Positions 51,756 through 61,875 of a stretch of DNA of 64,000 bases are shown piece by piece. Position 1 is the first letter of the stretch. The number at the start of each line of letters is the position of its first letter. The stretch spans positions 1 to 64,000 of the forward strand of contig NZ_JAPHUF010000010.1 of assembly GCF_026196735.1 (NCBI RefSeq). The letters are read 5' to 3'. Origin of the DNA: Sulfurimonas sp. Its GTDB lineage: Bacteria; Campylobacterota; Campylobacteria; Campylobacterales; Sulfurimonadaceae. The notes below the pieces were generated by a model. That model had not been told where the DNA came from. It ran no database searches and worked only from the letters and a program-made list of their open reading frames with translations. The position numbers and the translations under genes are program-made.

Positions 51756-52946
51756 TTATGTTAAAGATGTAGTTTGGTATAGTTTCATCAAATCTAGATA
51801 AAAATCTTGCTCAGTATGCTCTTTTAAAAGACCCTCTACCGGCAGAATGTCATAGTAGAGTTTCTCTAAGTTTTTAAACCTGTCTGGAAACAGTTTTGTG
51901 AGGATAACTGCTGAGATTTCTTTTCGTATCAGCATAGTTGGAGGCAAAATCCCCAATTCTAAAAGCTCAAGTATAGAGTCTGCATGATAAGATATTTGGT
52001 GGTGTTGTCCATGAGGGCATGTGTTTTTGCTTACTAGAGTTGTACACTTGTCGCAGTAAACATACTCACTTGCAACAGTGATTTCTATATCAATTCCTAT
52101 TACTTTATCGATAATTGATTTGTTTGAGTTGCAATCATAGAACATTCCAAGTCCGGCATGGTTTCTCCCGACGGTAAGTCTATTGCAGCCATAGTTACTT
52201 GCAACAATAGCATCAATAATTATTTCATTATAGCCGGCAAAAATATAATTATTTTCTAGTGGCACGACAACAACATGATTTTTAGTCAAAAAGTTATTAA
52301 TAAAAAACTCTAGAGCTTCTTTTCTTATTTCGTAGTCGAGATTAGATTCAGTATAAGGTTTTAGTAAAAATATAACAAGTAAATCAGTATTTTCAAGAGC
52401 TTGACGAATCAATCTCTCATGAGCACGGTGCAGTGGGTTTGCTGCCATTACGATAGCCGTTGTGTGTTTTGCATCTATTAAGTCTTTGGCATAGGCAATT
52501 TTTTCTTTATTTGTATTACTTGATTTATTTAAAAGCTCATACTCTCCACTAACAGCTAAAGAACCCAGTCTGTTTAATGTTGCCATTACTCCTGGATGGT
52601 TTATATCATCTGTTCCATAAAGTTGTTTGATTCTTTCTTTTGGGTCTATATGAAATATTTCATCAACAATTAAATTTGCAAATGGAGCACCATCAAAAAG
52701 AATAGTTATCTCTTCGCCTTTTTCAAGTGAATTTAAAACTTCTGCATTCATTTTTCCAGAAGGTGCCAAAATAAAAGGAAAAGGGAAAGATTTGTTGTTG
52801 ATTAGACCTGTTTTTAACACATCTGCACTCTCTTTAGAGTTCATCAAAGAATAAACGGGTGCTAGTAAACCGTCTTTTAGCAGTTCAAGCGCAGAAGCTG
52901 CTTCTTGGTCTATTAAAAGTGTTTTATTTTTTCTTGACGATGTCAT
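51756..52946 (-). CDS. Sulfate adenylyltransferase-like protein with altered active site
   Basis: A 396-residue protein of the ATP sulfurylase family: N-terminal PUA-like domain, catalytic domain with 'ANPLHRAHERLIRQA' (HxxH), 'TVGRNHAGLGMF' and the zinc site 'YCDKCTTLVSKNTCPHGQ'. In active enzymes the first motif is QTRNPxHRAH and the second GRDHAG. Here Gln-Thr-Arg is Met-Ala-Ala and the Asp of GRDHAG is Asn, so the Thr and Arg that contact sulfate and ATP are missing. It may be an inactive or re-purposed paralogue; a typical Sat could exist elsewhere. The gene overlaps the HP1021-type gene by 23 bases. C. jejuni Cj1609 is the positional counterpart. Confidence 0.8.
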   Translation of the reverse strand: MTSSRKNKTLLIDQEAASALELLKDGLLAPVYSLMNSKESADVLKTGLINNKSFPFPFILAPSGKMNAEVLNSLEKGEEITILFDGAPFANLIVDEIFHIDPKERIKQLYGTDDINHPGVMATLNRLGSLAVSGEYELLNKSSNTNKEKIAYAKDLIDAKHTTAIVMAANPLHRAHERLIRQALENTDLLVIFLLKPYTESNLDYEIRKEALEFFINNFLTKNHVVVVPLENNYIFAGYNEIIIDAIVASNYGCNRLTVGRNHAGLGMFYDCNSNKSIIDKVIGIDIEITVASEYVYCDKCTTLVSKNTCPHGQHHQISYHADSILELLELGILPPTMLIRKEISAVILTKLFPDRFKNLEKLYYDILPVEGLLKEHTEQDFYLDLMKLYQTTSLT

Positions 52947-53823
52947 ATTTCTTTCTCTTTTCCCACAAACTTTTGCGGCTAATACCTAGTTTTTTTGATA
53001 GCTCAGTATCTGGAAATTTATGTTGATAATTTAGAACAATAAATTTCACATAATCCTCTATCGGAAGAATTTCACCTTGGTCAAATATATTGTTTTCGCT
53101 CTTTATTTCTAAAATTTTATACTCTTCATCTTCTATTTTATCTGTACTGGCAATAATTACTTTTTTTCCTTTAGTTAGGGCATAAAAAGCTTTTTTATCA
53201 TTCTTTTTAAGAAGTTGATAATCTATTATATAAATAATAGAATTTTCAGTAATCAATTCTATTTCATTCATAGCTTTTGGATCACTAAGTGTTATAAAAT
53301 GAAGTGGCAAGTTTTTTTCTTTTGCATATTCAAATGCAAAAGAGTCGGCATGCTTTTGATAAGGTGAAGATATAAAAAGAGGAAGTTCCAAGTTATCAAA
53401 ATTGTGATCTCCCGTAAGCGTTGAAAAAGTATGAGTTAAATATTTTTCATAAGCTCCATTTCTCTTTTTTAGTTTTTCATAATCTTGATAGTGATTAATC
53501 TTTCTAATTAATTCTTCAATCATAAACGGCTTTAGAATATAATCTTTTGCACCAGCGGATAAAGGCTTTGATACAGTGTCATTGCTGATATAAGAAACCA
53601 TTAAAATAATAATTGATTTTTTAAATGTTTCAATAACAGGGTTAAAGTCTTGACCATTTATATTTGTAGATAATAAAACAACATCATAGTTGTTACTTTT
53701 TATCGCATCTCTTGTTGAGGTGCACATCTCACATACATGACCAAGTTCTCCTAGTTTTGTAGCGATACTTTGTGCCAAATAAATTTCATTTTCTATAATT
53801 AGTATTTTCAAATTTTCGTCCAA
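52924..53823 (-). CDS. HP1021-type atypical response regulator
   Basis: A 299-residue DNA-binding protein. The N-terminal receiver-like domain lacks the phosphoacceptor: 'YDVVLLSTNINGQ' has Ser where Asp is expected, and the acidic pocket is reduced ('ILIIENEIYL'). The late Lys is kept ('YILKPF'). The middle (about 140-235) looks like a worn AAA-like domain without Walker A, and the C terminus is a Fis-type helix-turn-helix ('TELSKKLGISRKSLWEKRKK'). Length, Ser substitution and location beside ispDF match Helicobacter HP1021 and Campylobacter Cj1608, orphan regulators that bind oriC and respond to redox state. It overlaps ispDF by 16 bases. Confidence 0.9.
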   Translation of the reverse strand: MDENLKILIIENEIYLAQSIATKLGELGHVCEMCTSTRDAIKSNNYDVVLLSTNINGQDFNPVIETFKKSIIILMVSYISNDTVSKPLSAGAKDYILKPFMIEELIRKINHYQDYEKLKKRNGAYEKYLTHTFSTLTGDHNFDNLELPLFISSPYQKHADSFAFEYAKEKNLPLHFITLSDPKAMNEIELITENSIIYIIDYQLLKKNDKKAFYALTKGKKVIIASTDKIEDEEYKILEIKSENNIFDQGEILPIEDYVKFIVLNYQHKFPDTELSKKLGISRKSLWEKRKKYDIVKKK

Positions 53824-54929
53824 TCAAAATATTTTAAATTTGCATTTGCAATCACTCCAACACCTTCACCTCTGCCTATAAAGCCTAGCTTCTCTGTTGT
53901 TGTAGCTTTTATGTTTACTCTGGAGCTATCTATATTTAAAATAGCGCTAAGTGCTTTTCTCATTGACAATTTGTAGCTGCCGATTCTTGGTTTTTGGGCT
54001 GCTATTGTCAAATCTACATTTACTATGACAAATCCAAAACTGTATAGTTTAGTAACAACTTTTTTTAATAACTCTTTGGAATCTATTCCTTTGTACATGT
54101 CATCATTGTCTGGAAACATCATACCTATATCTCCCATGCCTGCAGCACCCAAAAGAGCGTCAATTAGGGCGTGAATTGCTACATCGCCGTCACTGTGCGC
54201 TTTGAAGCCATAGTCTGAGTCTATTTTTATACCGCCGAGATACATGTCGCCTTTTTCATCAAAAGCATGAACATCAAAACCGGTCCCGCTTAGTGTATCA
54301 ATTGATGGTGCACTTAAACAAGACAACTCTTTTAAGTCTTTAAGGTGAGTTATCTTATGGGCATCTGCCTCACCCAAAATAAACTCTCTTGAACCACCGT
54401 TTGCGACTATTGCACTACTCTCGTCTGTATACTCTTCATCGGTTTTTAATGCATCTCTCAGCGCAGAGCTAAGCGAGAGTTGCGGTGTTTGAACTCTTTT
54501 AACCTTATCTCTGTCTATAGTTTTGTCTTCATAAACTACAGTGTCATTTACTTTTAGATAGGGAACAATAGAGTCGCTGTTACCTTTGTGTAAGATAATT
54601 TTTTCTAAAAACTCTTTACTTATGCATGATCGAGCAATATCGCTAACTAGAACATATTTTGTATCTACTTTATCAAGAGAGTTTCTCAGAGAATCTTGTC
54701 TGGTGTTACCACCCTCTACAAATGTGTAATCTGAGTAGTTCTTCATAAAATTAATATCTTCTAAAGAAGAAGTTACGATAATTTTCTCAAAATAACCAGT
54801 TTTTTCAAATCTATCTGCTACAAATTGCCACAAAGGTTGATGACCTACTCTAAGCCACTGTTTTTTAACATCAAGCTCAAAGCGCGTAGAACTGCCTGCC
54901 GCGAGTAAAATAAGTGTTAAATCAAACAA
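53808..54929 (-). CDS. ispDF: Bifunctional IspD/IspF of the MEP isoprenoid pathway
   Basis: The 373-residue fusion performs the CDP-ME synthase and MEcPP synthase steps. The IspD half (about 1-205) shows 'ILLAAGSSTRFELDVKKQW' with the Gly-rich CTP loop and the Arg/Lys of catalysis, plus 'VLVSDIARSC'. The IspF half (about 215-373) shows 'GTGFDVHAFDE' (Asp/His metal ligands), 'KAHSDGDVAIHALIDALLG', 'GDIGMMFPDND' and 'IGRGEGVGVIANA'. The fused form is usual in Campylobacterota. It is the first gene of the minus-strand ispDF / HP1021-type / Sat-like / pgpA unit. Confidence 0.96.
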   Translation of the reverse strand: MFDLTLILLAAGSSTRFELDVKKQWLRVGHQPLWQFVADRFEKTGYFEKIIVTSSLEDINFMKNYSDYTFVEGGNTRQDSLRNSLDKVDTKYVLVSDIARSCISKEFLEKIILHKGNSDSIVPYLKVNDTVVYEDKTIDRDKVKRVQTPQLSLSSALRDALKTDEEYTDESSAIVANGGSREFILGEADAHKITHLKDLKELSCLSAPSIDTLSGTGFDVHAFDEKGDMYLGGIKIDSDYGFKAHSDGDVAIHALIDALLGAAGMGDIGMMFPDNDDMYKGIDSKELLKKVVTKLYSFGFVIVNVDLTIAAQKPRIGSYKLSMRKALSAILNIDSSRVNIKATTTEKLGFIGRGEGVGVIANANLKYFDWTKI

Positions 54930-55090
54930 TCAAACTCCTGACTTTTAAAGTGTTACGAAATTATACACATCTAAAGCTTTTTTTTATCTTGATGTAACGA
55001 AAAAATACAATAATTATTCAAATATTATATAAAAAATTAATCCAAATTATCTACTTAATATTAGATTAACTTTATTTGATTATATTTCCA

Positions 55091-56522
<1,432 letters not shown>

Positions 56523-56613
56523 AAAAAATAAATTAATTGATATAAGACAATTTTTGTCTTATTTAATTATGATAGAGTTTCAAAATTAAACTTATGAAGG
56601 AAATAAACAAATT

Positions 56614-57720
56614 ATGACTAATGAAATTGTAAAATCAGCACTATCAAAAGTTATGTATCCGGGTTTTACCAAGGATATTGTAACTTTTGGTTTTGTTAAC
56701 AGTATAGAAATAAACGGAAATGATGTAAGCTTCAATGTTGATATCACTTCAAGTGCTCCTGAAGTTGCGCAACAGATTAAAGATGATGCGACTGCAGAAC
56801 TTAAAGCAGTTGGTGCAGGCAATGTAACAGCAAATGTTAAAGCTCCAAAAATGCCTGAAGCTCCAACTCCAAAAAGTAAAAATATTGCTCCACATGTAAA
56901 AAACTTTTTGATGATAAGTTCAGGTAAGGGTGGGGTTGGTAAATCGACTACATCTGTAAATATTGCTATTGCTCTTGCAGCACAAGGTAAAAAAGTAGGT
57001 CTTTTAGATGCTGATATCTATGGTCCAAATATTCCTCGTATGTTAGGTGTATCTGATGTTAAGCCTGAGGTAAACGGAAATAAAGTTATGCCGATAAAAG
57101 CATATGGTTTAGAGATGATGTCTATGGGCTCACTGATGGAAGAGGGACAGTCGCTTATGTGGCGTGGTGCTATGATTATGAAAGCAATCGAGCAGTTTTT
57201 AAGAGACATCCTTTGGTCTGAGTTAGATGTTTTAGTTATCGATATGCCTCCGGGAACCGGTGACGCTCAGCTTACTTTAGCTCAGAGTGTGCCCGTTACT
57301 GCAGGTCTGACTGTAACAACTCCTCAGAGTGTTTCTCTTGATGACTCTCGTCGTTCATTAGATATGTTTAAAAAACTAAACATTCCTATTGCAGGAATTG
57401 TTGAGAATATGAGTGGGTTTATCGCTCCGGATACCGGCGTAGAGTATGATATCTTTGGAAAAGGAACTTCTGGGCCAATGGCTAAAGAGTTTGATACTAA
57501 AATAATTGCTGAGATTCCAATCGAGCCAAGTATCAGAACCGGTGGTGATGAGGGTAAACCTATCACTTTCGTAAATCCAACTTCTGAGAGTGCTAAAAGA
57601 TATATGAAAGCTGCTGAGTCTATTTGGGCTACTATCGAAGCTGTTAATGCTGCTGGTGGAGCTTCTAACGAGTCAGTACAGCCGACAACACCTCCGGGTG
57701 TTAGTGCTTGTTCTACATAA
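56614..57720 (+). CDS. apbC: Mrp/ApbC-type P-loop ATPase for iron-sulfur assembly
   Basis: A 368-residue protein with an N-terminal MIP18/DUF59 domain (about 1-80, 'VMYPGFTKDIVTFGFVNSI') and the Mrp ATPase with deviant Walker A 'SSGKGGVGKSTTSVNIA', 'LLDADIYGPNIPRML' and 'VIDMPPGTGDAQL'. Family members carry [4Fe-4S] clusters on apo-proteins through a CXXC pair placed in 'ENMS.x.C..C'. Here that place reads 'VENMSGFIAPDTGVEYDIFG', with no Cys; the only Cys in the protein is near the C terminus ('VSACST'). The Pro/Thr-rich tail is not conserved. AAGGAA lies about 14 bases before the ATG, a loose spacing. Confidence 0.9.
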   Translation: MTNEIVKSALSKVMYPGFTKDIVTFGFVNSIEINGNDVSFNVDITSSAPEVAQQIKDDATAELKAVGAGNVTANVKAPKMPEAPTPKSKNIAPHVKNFLMISSGKGGVGKSTTSVNIAIALAAQGKKVGLLDADIYGPNIPRMLGVSDVKPEVNGNKVMPIKAYGLEMMSMGSLMEEGQSLMWRGAMIMKAIEQFLRDILWSELDVLVIDMPPGTGDAQLTLAQSVPVTAGLTVTTPQSVSLDDSRRSLDMFKKLNIPIAGIVENMSGFIAPDTGVEYDIFGKGTSGPMAKEFDTKIIAEIPIEPSIRTGGDEGKPITFVNPTSESAKRYMKAAESIWATIEAVNAAGGASNESVQPTTPPGVSACST

Positions 57721-57746
57721 GTCAGGTTATATAATAAAAATTTAAA

Positions 57747-57771
57747 TAGCAACGCATTTACTGCGTTGCTA
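57747..57771. terminator. Intrinsic terminator after apbC
   Basis: A perfect 10-bp stem (TAGCAACGCA / TGCGTTGCTA) with a five-base loop lies 27 bases after the stop. On the minus strand it is followed by TTTAAATTTTTATTAT, so it may also stop leftward transcription. Confidence 0.65.
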
Positions 57772-57900
57772 ATCTTCTCACATACTACAGTATGCTTCAA
57801 AACTTAGCGCCTTGTAACTACACCACTCTTTTTATTTTTGTTTAGTGCTTTTCTTTTTTATATAAGACTAAAAGTTTATTTTATTGAAGTATTAATATTC

Positions 57901-58036
57901 TGAGCTTTGAAAAAGCTCAAGCTTTTAGGAATGCTAACCAATGGCATTCTCCACGATGAGTGACCAGAGCGGTCCAAGCGAAGGTGGCACTTGTTCCCTC
58001 TTTGAGAAAAGGGACTTCGTTCCTTTTACGCACTAA
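57901..58036. repeat. Hairpin-rich gap with dispersed repeat copy B
   Basis: The 324-base gap 57721-58044 has no credible gene. It holds the terminator at 57747, a hairpin TGAGCTTT/AAAGCTCA at 57901-57919, another GAATGC/GCATTC at 57929-57950, and at 57964-58036 the blocks AGCGGTCCAAGCGAAG, AAAAGGGACTTCGTTCCTTT and GCACTAA, in the order of copy A at 51074. Copy B ends just after the 3' end of the minus-strand cyclase gene, as copy A does at pgpA. Confidence 0.5.
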
Positions 58037-58044
58037 TAAGTAGT

Positions 58045-59892
58045 CTAAAAATCTTCGCCACTTTGGTACATCTCAGGTTTAAATTCAACTATCTTGTTTC
58101 TACCTGTATTTTTAGCTTCATAAAGAGCTGTATCGGCATATTTGATACATTTCCAAATAGTGTCGCCATCTGTAGGAAATTTTGCAATACCGATACTCAT
58201 AGTTTTTTGTATACTCTCATTTGGCGCTACATCAAAGATGGTGTTACCAAATTGTGAGTGGATTTTTTTTGCAATTTTCATAGCAGACTCTTTGGTTGCA
58301 TTTTGAAGCATTATTACAAACTCTTCTCCGCCATAGCGAATAGCAAGGTCTGATGAACGAATACTATTTTTAAGAATTGCTGCAAGCTCTACAATCACTT
58401 TATCACCTATATCATGTCCATAAGTGTCATTTACCATTTTAAAGAAGTCTACATCAAGCATCATTACATGATATGTATCATCATTTCTAGTCGCTTGACT
58501 CATAATCTTATCGATTAATTCTTCTAGAAATCTTCTATTGTAAAGACCGGTCATACCGTCTCTCAATGAAGTGTCTCGCAATTTATCCATAAGTATTCTA
58601 CTCTCGATAACCGGTTTAGCAGCCTCAAGATAATTTTTTATACTCGCCATAGAAGATGTAATTTTATTTACTTCATCAGGTGTCTTAGCTTTGATTGAGA
58701 TAAGTAGTGAACTATCGGCATTAATATTGAACGGTATACATACATACTCTAAACCTTTAGGATCACAATTTTGACAAAGATTAACAAATTCGGTAGAAAT
58801 AACATCGCTTTTAGTTCTGTATGCTCTACACTCCCCAGCGTTGTGGTCTACATTGTCAAAACATATGCTATCACTGCAGCTATGTATAAGCAGTCTTTTT
58901 TGAGTTACATTATTTATTTGATAAAAAGTGAAATCTTCAATCTCATACTTTAGTTTCAAAATATCAATGATTCTAAAATAAACCATGTCTTTTGATTCAT
59001 CAAGCTCTATGGTCTTTTTAAATTTATATATGTCCGATAACTCATTAATAATTGTATTAGCTTCATAAAGAGGGTCATTAGAAGAAGTAGCACAGCCTTG
59101 AGGAACAAATGTAGATAAATTTTCTTTAATATCTCCAAAAGTCTCTTGCATCTTTCCAAAAAGAGAGTTCATCTGATCGATTACTTTTTTAGCATCACCG
59201 CCTACTTTGGAGCTAAATTTATGAGTAAAATCACCAAGTGATGCCATCTTGACACCTGTTTGCAGGTTTGAAAAAAGTTTCATATAAGGTGCTACATAGT
59301 AATTAATTAATATAAGAGCAATTACAATAAACAGTAAATTGATTCCTAAAATTTTTAGTATTGTCATCATACCGCTGTTTCTCATATGACTAATATCAAA
59401 CTCCATGCTAATCGCACCGAGAACTTCATCTTTTTGTACATTATGACAGTTTAAACAGTTAGATTCACTATTATCAACAGTCGCCTTGTAAGGTATAGTA
59501 ACCCTTAGCTTTATAGCTTTTGAAGTTTCCTTGATACTTTTAACCATTTCGCCTGTTCTCATGACCTCTTTATCTATGGCATCTCTAAGGGTCTCTTCAT
59601 TTAGACCTGGTCCATACTGTTTAACAACACTATCAGCTCTAATAAGTCTTAAAAATTCTACATCAGGGTTGCTGGAAATTTGATTTAAAAAGTATTGTCT
59701 TTTGTCCATAATACCATGAACCATGTGAGAAGTAAGTCCATCTTTTACAATATTTGAGGCCATCTGTGCTTTTTCAACAGCGCTCTTTATGCTGTAATCT
59801 CTGAAGTTAAGAGAGATATTGATAATTGTTGCTGCTGTTAAGCCAAGAAGCATAAATGTAACTATGATAAGAAGTCTGGATTTTGTTTTCAT
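58045..59892 (-). CDS. Diguanylate cyclase with haem-binding periplasmic sensor
   Basis: A 615-residue membrane protein: TM1 (about 5-27), a periplasmic domain containing a c-type haem site 'NCLNCHN' in the setting of a Tll0287/DUF3365-like sensor, TM2 ('ILGINLLFIVIALILINYY'), HAMP-like linker, a GAF-like middle with 'CENVDHNAGEC'-type Cys residues (here 'CFDNVDHNAGECRAY', 'CQNCDPKG'), and a GGDEF domain with 'GGEEF' and I-site 'RSSD' at the correct spacing. Inference: redox or gas sensing coupled to c-di-GMP. The ATG at 59892 gives a clean membrane start; an in-frame TTG at 59934 would add 14 residues. Confidence 0.88.
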   Translation of the reverse strand: MKTKSRLLIIVTFMLLGLTAATIINISLNFRDYSIKSAVEKAQMASNIVKDGLTSHMVHGIMDKRQYFLNQISSNPDVEFLRLIRADSVVKQYGPGLNEETLRDAIDKEVMRTGEMVKSIKETSKAIKLRVTIPYKATVDNSESNCLNCHNVQKDEVLGAISMEFDISHMRNSGMMTILKILGINLLFIVIALILINYYVAPYMKLFSNLQTGVKMASLGDFTHKFSSKVGGDAKKVIDQMNSLFGKMQETFGDIKENLSTFVPQGCATSSNDPLYEANTIINELSDIYKFKKTIELDESKDMVYFRIIDILKLKYEIEDFTFYQINNVTQKRLLIHSCSDSICFDNVDHNAGECRAYRTKSDVISTEFVNLCQNCDPKGLEYVCIPFNINADSSLLISIKAKTPDEVNKITSSMASIKNYLEAAKPVIESRILMDKLRDTSLRDGMTGLYNRRFLEELIDKIMSQATRNDDTYHVMMLDVDFFKMVNDTYGHDIGDKVIVELAAILKNSIRSSDLAIRYGGEEFVIMLQNATKESAMKIAKKIHSQFGNTIFDVAPNESIQKTMSIGIAKFPTDGDTIWKCIKYADTALYEAKNTGRNKIVEFKPEMYQSGEDF

Positions 59893-60021
59893 GAGAATAT
59901 CACTTTTAAATAGTTTATTAGCAGATGTTATCAAATATTATATAAATTTAATATGAAATATCTTGTAAATATGAAATAATGTTATTTAACGGCTAGACTT
60001 TTTCTAAAGAAATCAGTTACT

Positions 60022-61875
60022 CTATTCAACGGTAACTGATTTTGCTAAGTTTCTTGGCATATCAACATCATTACCAAGTCTTATAGAAATCTCAAGTGAA
60101 AGAAGCTGCACAACAATCATCATCTCAAAAAATTCTAACATGTAGTCTTGACATGTAGATATTTGCACAAAATCATCTGCTTTGTCAAATTCTAGTGCAC
60201 TAATGGCGCAAATAGTAGAGTCTCTTGCACTTAGCTCCTCTACATTGCTTTTTGATTTTTCATAGTGTAGATGTTCTGGAAGCAGGGCAATTGTAAAAAG
60301 TTCAGGGTCTGCAAGTGCAATAGGACCGTGTTTCATCTCACCGGAAGGATAGCCCTCGGCATGAAGATATGAAATCTCTTTAAGCTTTAGGGCACCTTCT
60401 AGTGCTAGAGGGTAAAACACATCTCTGCCTATAAAGAAAAAGCCGTGGCCGTGAAGGTATCTTTTAGAGAGTCTTTTTATGCGTTCATGCATCTCATCAG
60501 TGACTTTTACATGAGTTGGAATCTCACGGAGTAAAGAGACTTGTCTAGCTATCTTTTGGTCTTCAAGAGAGTTTTTAAGTTTTGCAATATAAAGACTTAG
60601 CATCCAAAAAACAGTGACTTGAGTGGCAAAAGCTTTTGTTGAGGCTACACCTTTTTCAATTCCGGCACGAGTTAATATGCAGGCATCAGCTAAACGAACC
60701 ATAGAAGAGTTGTCTACATTACATATGACTAAGGTTTTAAGTCCCGCTTTTTTTGCCATTTTTAGAGTCTCAAGAGTATCAGCCGTCTCTCCACTTTGTG
60801 ATATAACTACAAAAAGTGTATCTTTGCTCATAATCGGGTCTCTATATCTAAACTCACTTGCTATCTCTAGTGTAGTTCTTATTTTTGAGTACCTCTCAAA
60901 AAGGTATGATGCGGTCATGGCAGCATGATATGATGTTCCACATGCGCAAAGTTTTATCTCATTAATGCCATTAAAAAGAGTTTTGTCTAATTCGTCAAAA
61001 TGAATCTCTTCATCGCCGACTCTTCCCATAAGTGTGTCAGAAATAACATCACTTTGCTCGTAGATCTCTTTTTCCATAAAAAATCTAAATCCATCTTTTT
61101 GTGCTGAGAGTTTATTTTGTGAAAGTGCAGAAAAAATAGGATCTTTTTTAGCTCCGTCTTTGTCAAATATGACGATTTCATCAGATGTTACATACCCGTA
61201 ATCACCATCTTCAAAGTAGTTTACATCTGAACAGTGGCCAATAAGAGGGGTATCAGAAGACGCAAAATATTTTTCACAGCTCATAGTGTTGTCTCTTTCT
61301 GATGAGCCCTCATTGTCATCGCAGCTAATACCGACTAGCATAGGTGAACCATGTTTTGCAAAAAAGATAGTGTCTGGTTCAGATTTTGTTACAAGCAAGA
61401 TTGCGTAAGCACCATTAAGTTCAGATATTGTTTTGCTAAAGGCTTTTAAAGCATTTAACTCTGATTTTAAATTTTTCTCAAATTGATGAACGATAACTTC
61501 TGTATCTGTTTGACTTAAAAATGTAACGCCCTTGCGAATCAACTCTTTTTTTATTTCTGCATAATTTTCTATAATTCCATTGTGAACTACATAAGAACTC
61601 TCGCCCAAGTGTGGATGGGCATTTAGTTCTGTGGGCTTTCCATGAGTTGCCCAGCGAGTATGACCGATGCCCGCAGCAAAACCTTTTGTCTCATAATCTT
61701 TAGTTTTATCTTCAAGGTTTACTAGTTTACCGACAGCTTTAAAGTTTGAAAAATTTCCATTTTCAAGAACCGCTATACCTGCCGAATCGTAGCCACGATA
61801 TTCTAACTCTTTTAGACCGTCTAATAAAATTTCTTTTGTATTTTTCTCGCCTAAATATCCAACAATTCCACACAT
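60022..61875 (-). CDS. glmS: Glutamine:fructose-6-phosphate aminotransferase (isomerising)
   Basis: Makes glucosamine-6-phosphate from fructose-6-phosphate and glutamine, the first step of cell-wall amino-sugar synthesis. The 617-residue protein has the N-terminal Ntn glutaminase with nucleophile Cys2 ('MCGIVGYLG'), 'HTRWATHGKP' and 'SQTDTEVIVH'. It then has two SIS domains ('ACGTSYHAAMTASYLFER', 'SQSGETADTLETL') and the typical C-terminal 'NLAKSVTVE'. The ATG directly abuts the glnD stop, so they are translated from one transcript. No glmS ribozyme-like structure was looked for beyond this. Confidence 0.97.
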   Translation of the reverse strand: MCGIVGYLGEKNTKEILLDGLKELEYRGYDSAGIAVLENGNFSNFKAVGKLVNLEDKTKDYETKGFAAGIGHTRWATHGKPTELNAHPHLGESSYVVHNGIIENYAEIKKELIRKGVTFLSQTDTEVIVHQFEKNLKSELNALKAFSKTISELNGAYAILLVTKSEPDTIFFAKHGSPMLVGISCDDNEGSSERDNTMSCEKYFASSDTPLIGHCSDVNYFEDGDYGYVTSDEIVIFDKDGAKKDPIFSALSQNKLSAQKDGFRFFMEKEIYEQSDVISDTLMGRVGDEEIHFDELDKTLFNGINEIKLCACGTSYHAAMTASYLFERYSKIRTTLEIASEFRYRDPIMSKDTLFVVISQSGETADTLETLKMAKKAGLKTLVICNVDNSSMVRLADACILTRAGIEKGVASTKAFATQVTVFWMLSLYIAKLKNSLEDQKIARQVSLLREIPTHVKVTDEMHERIKRLSKRYLHGHGFFFIGRDVFYPLALEGALKLKEISYLHAEGYPSGEMKHGPIALADPELFTIALLPEHLHYEKSKSNVEELSARDSTICAISALEFDKADDFVQISTCQDYMLEFFEMMIVVQLLSLEISIRLGNDVDMPRNLAKSVTVE

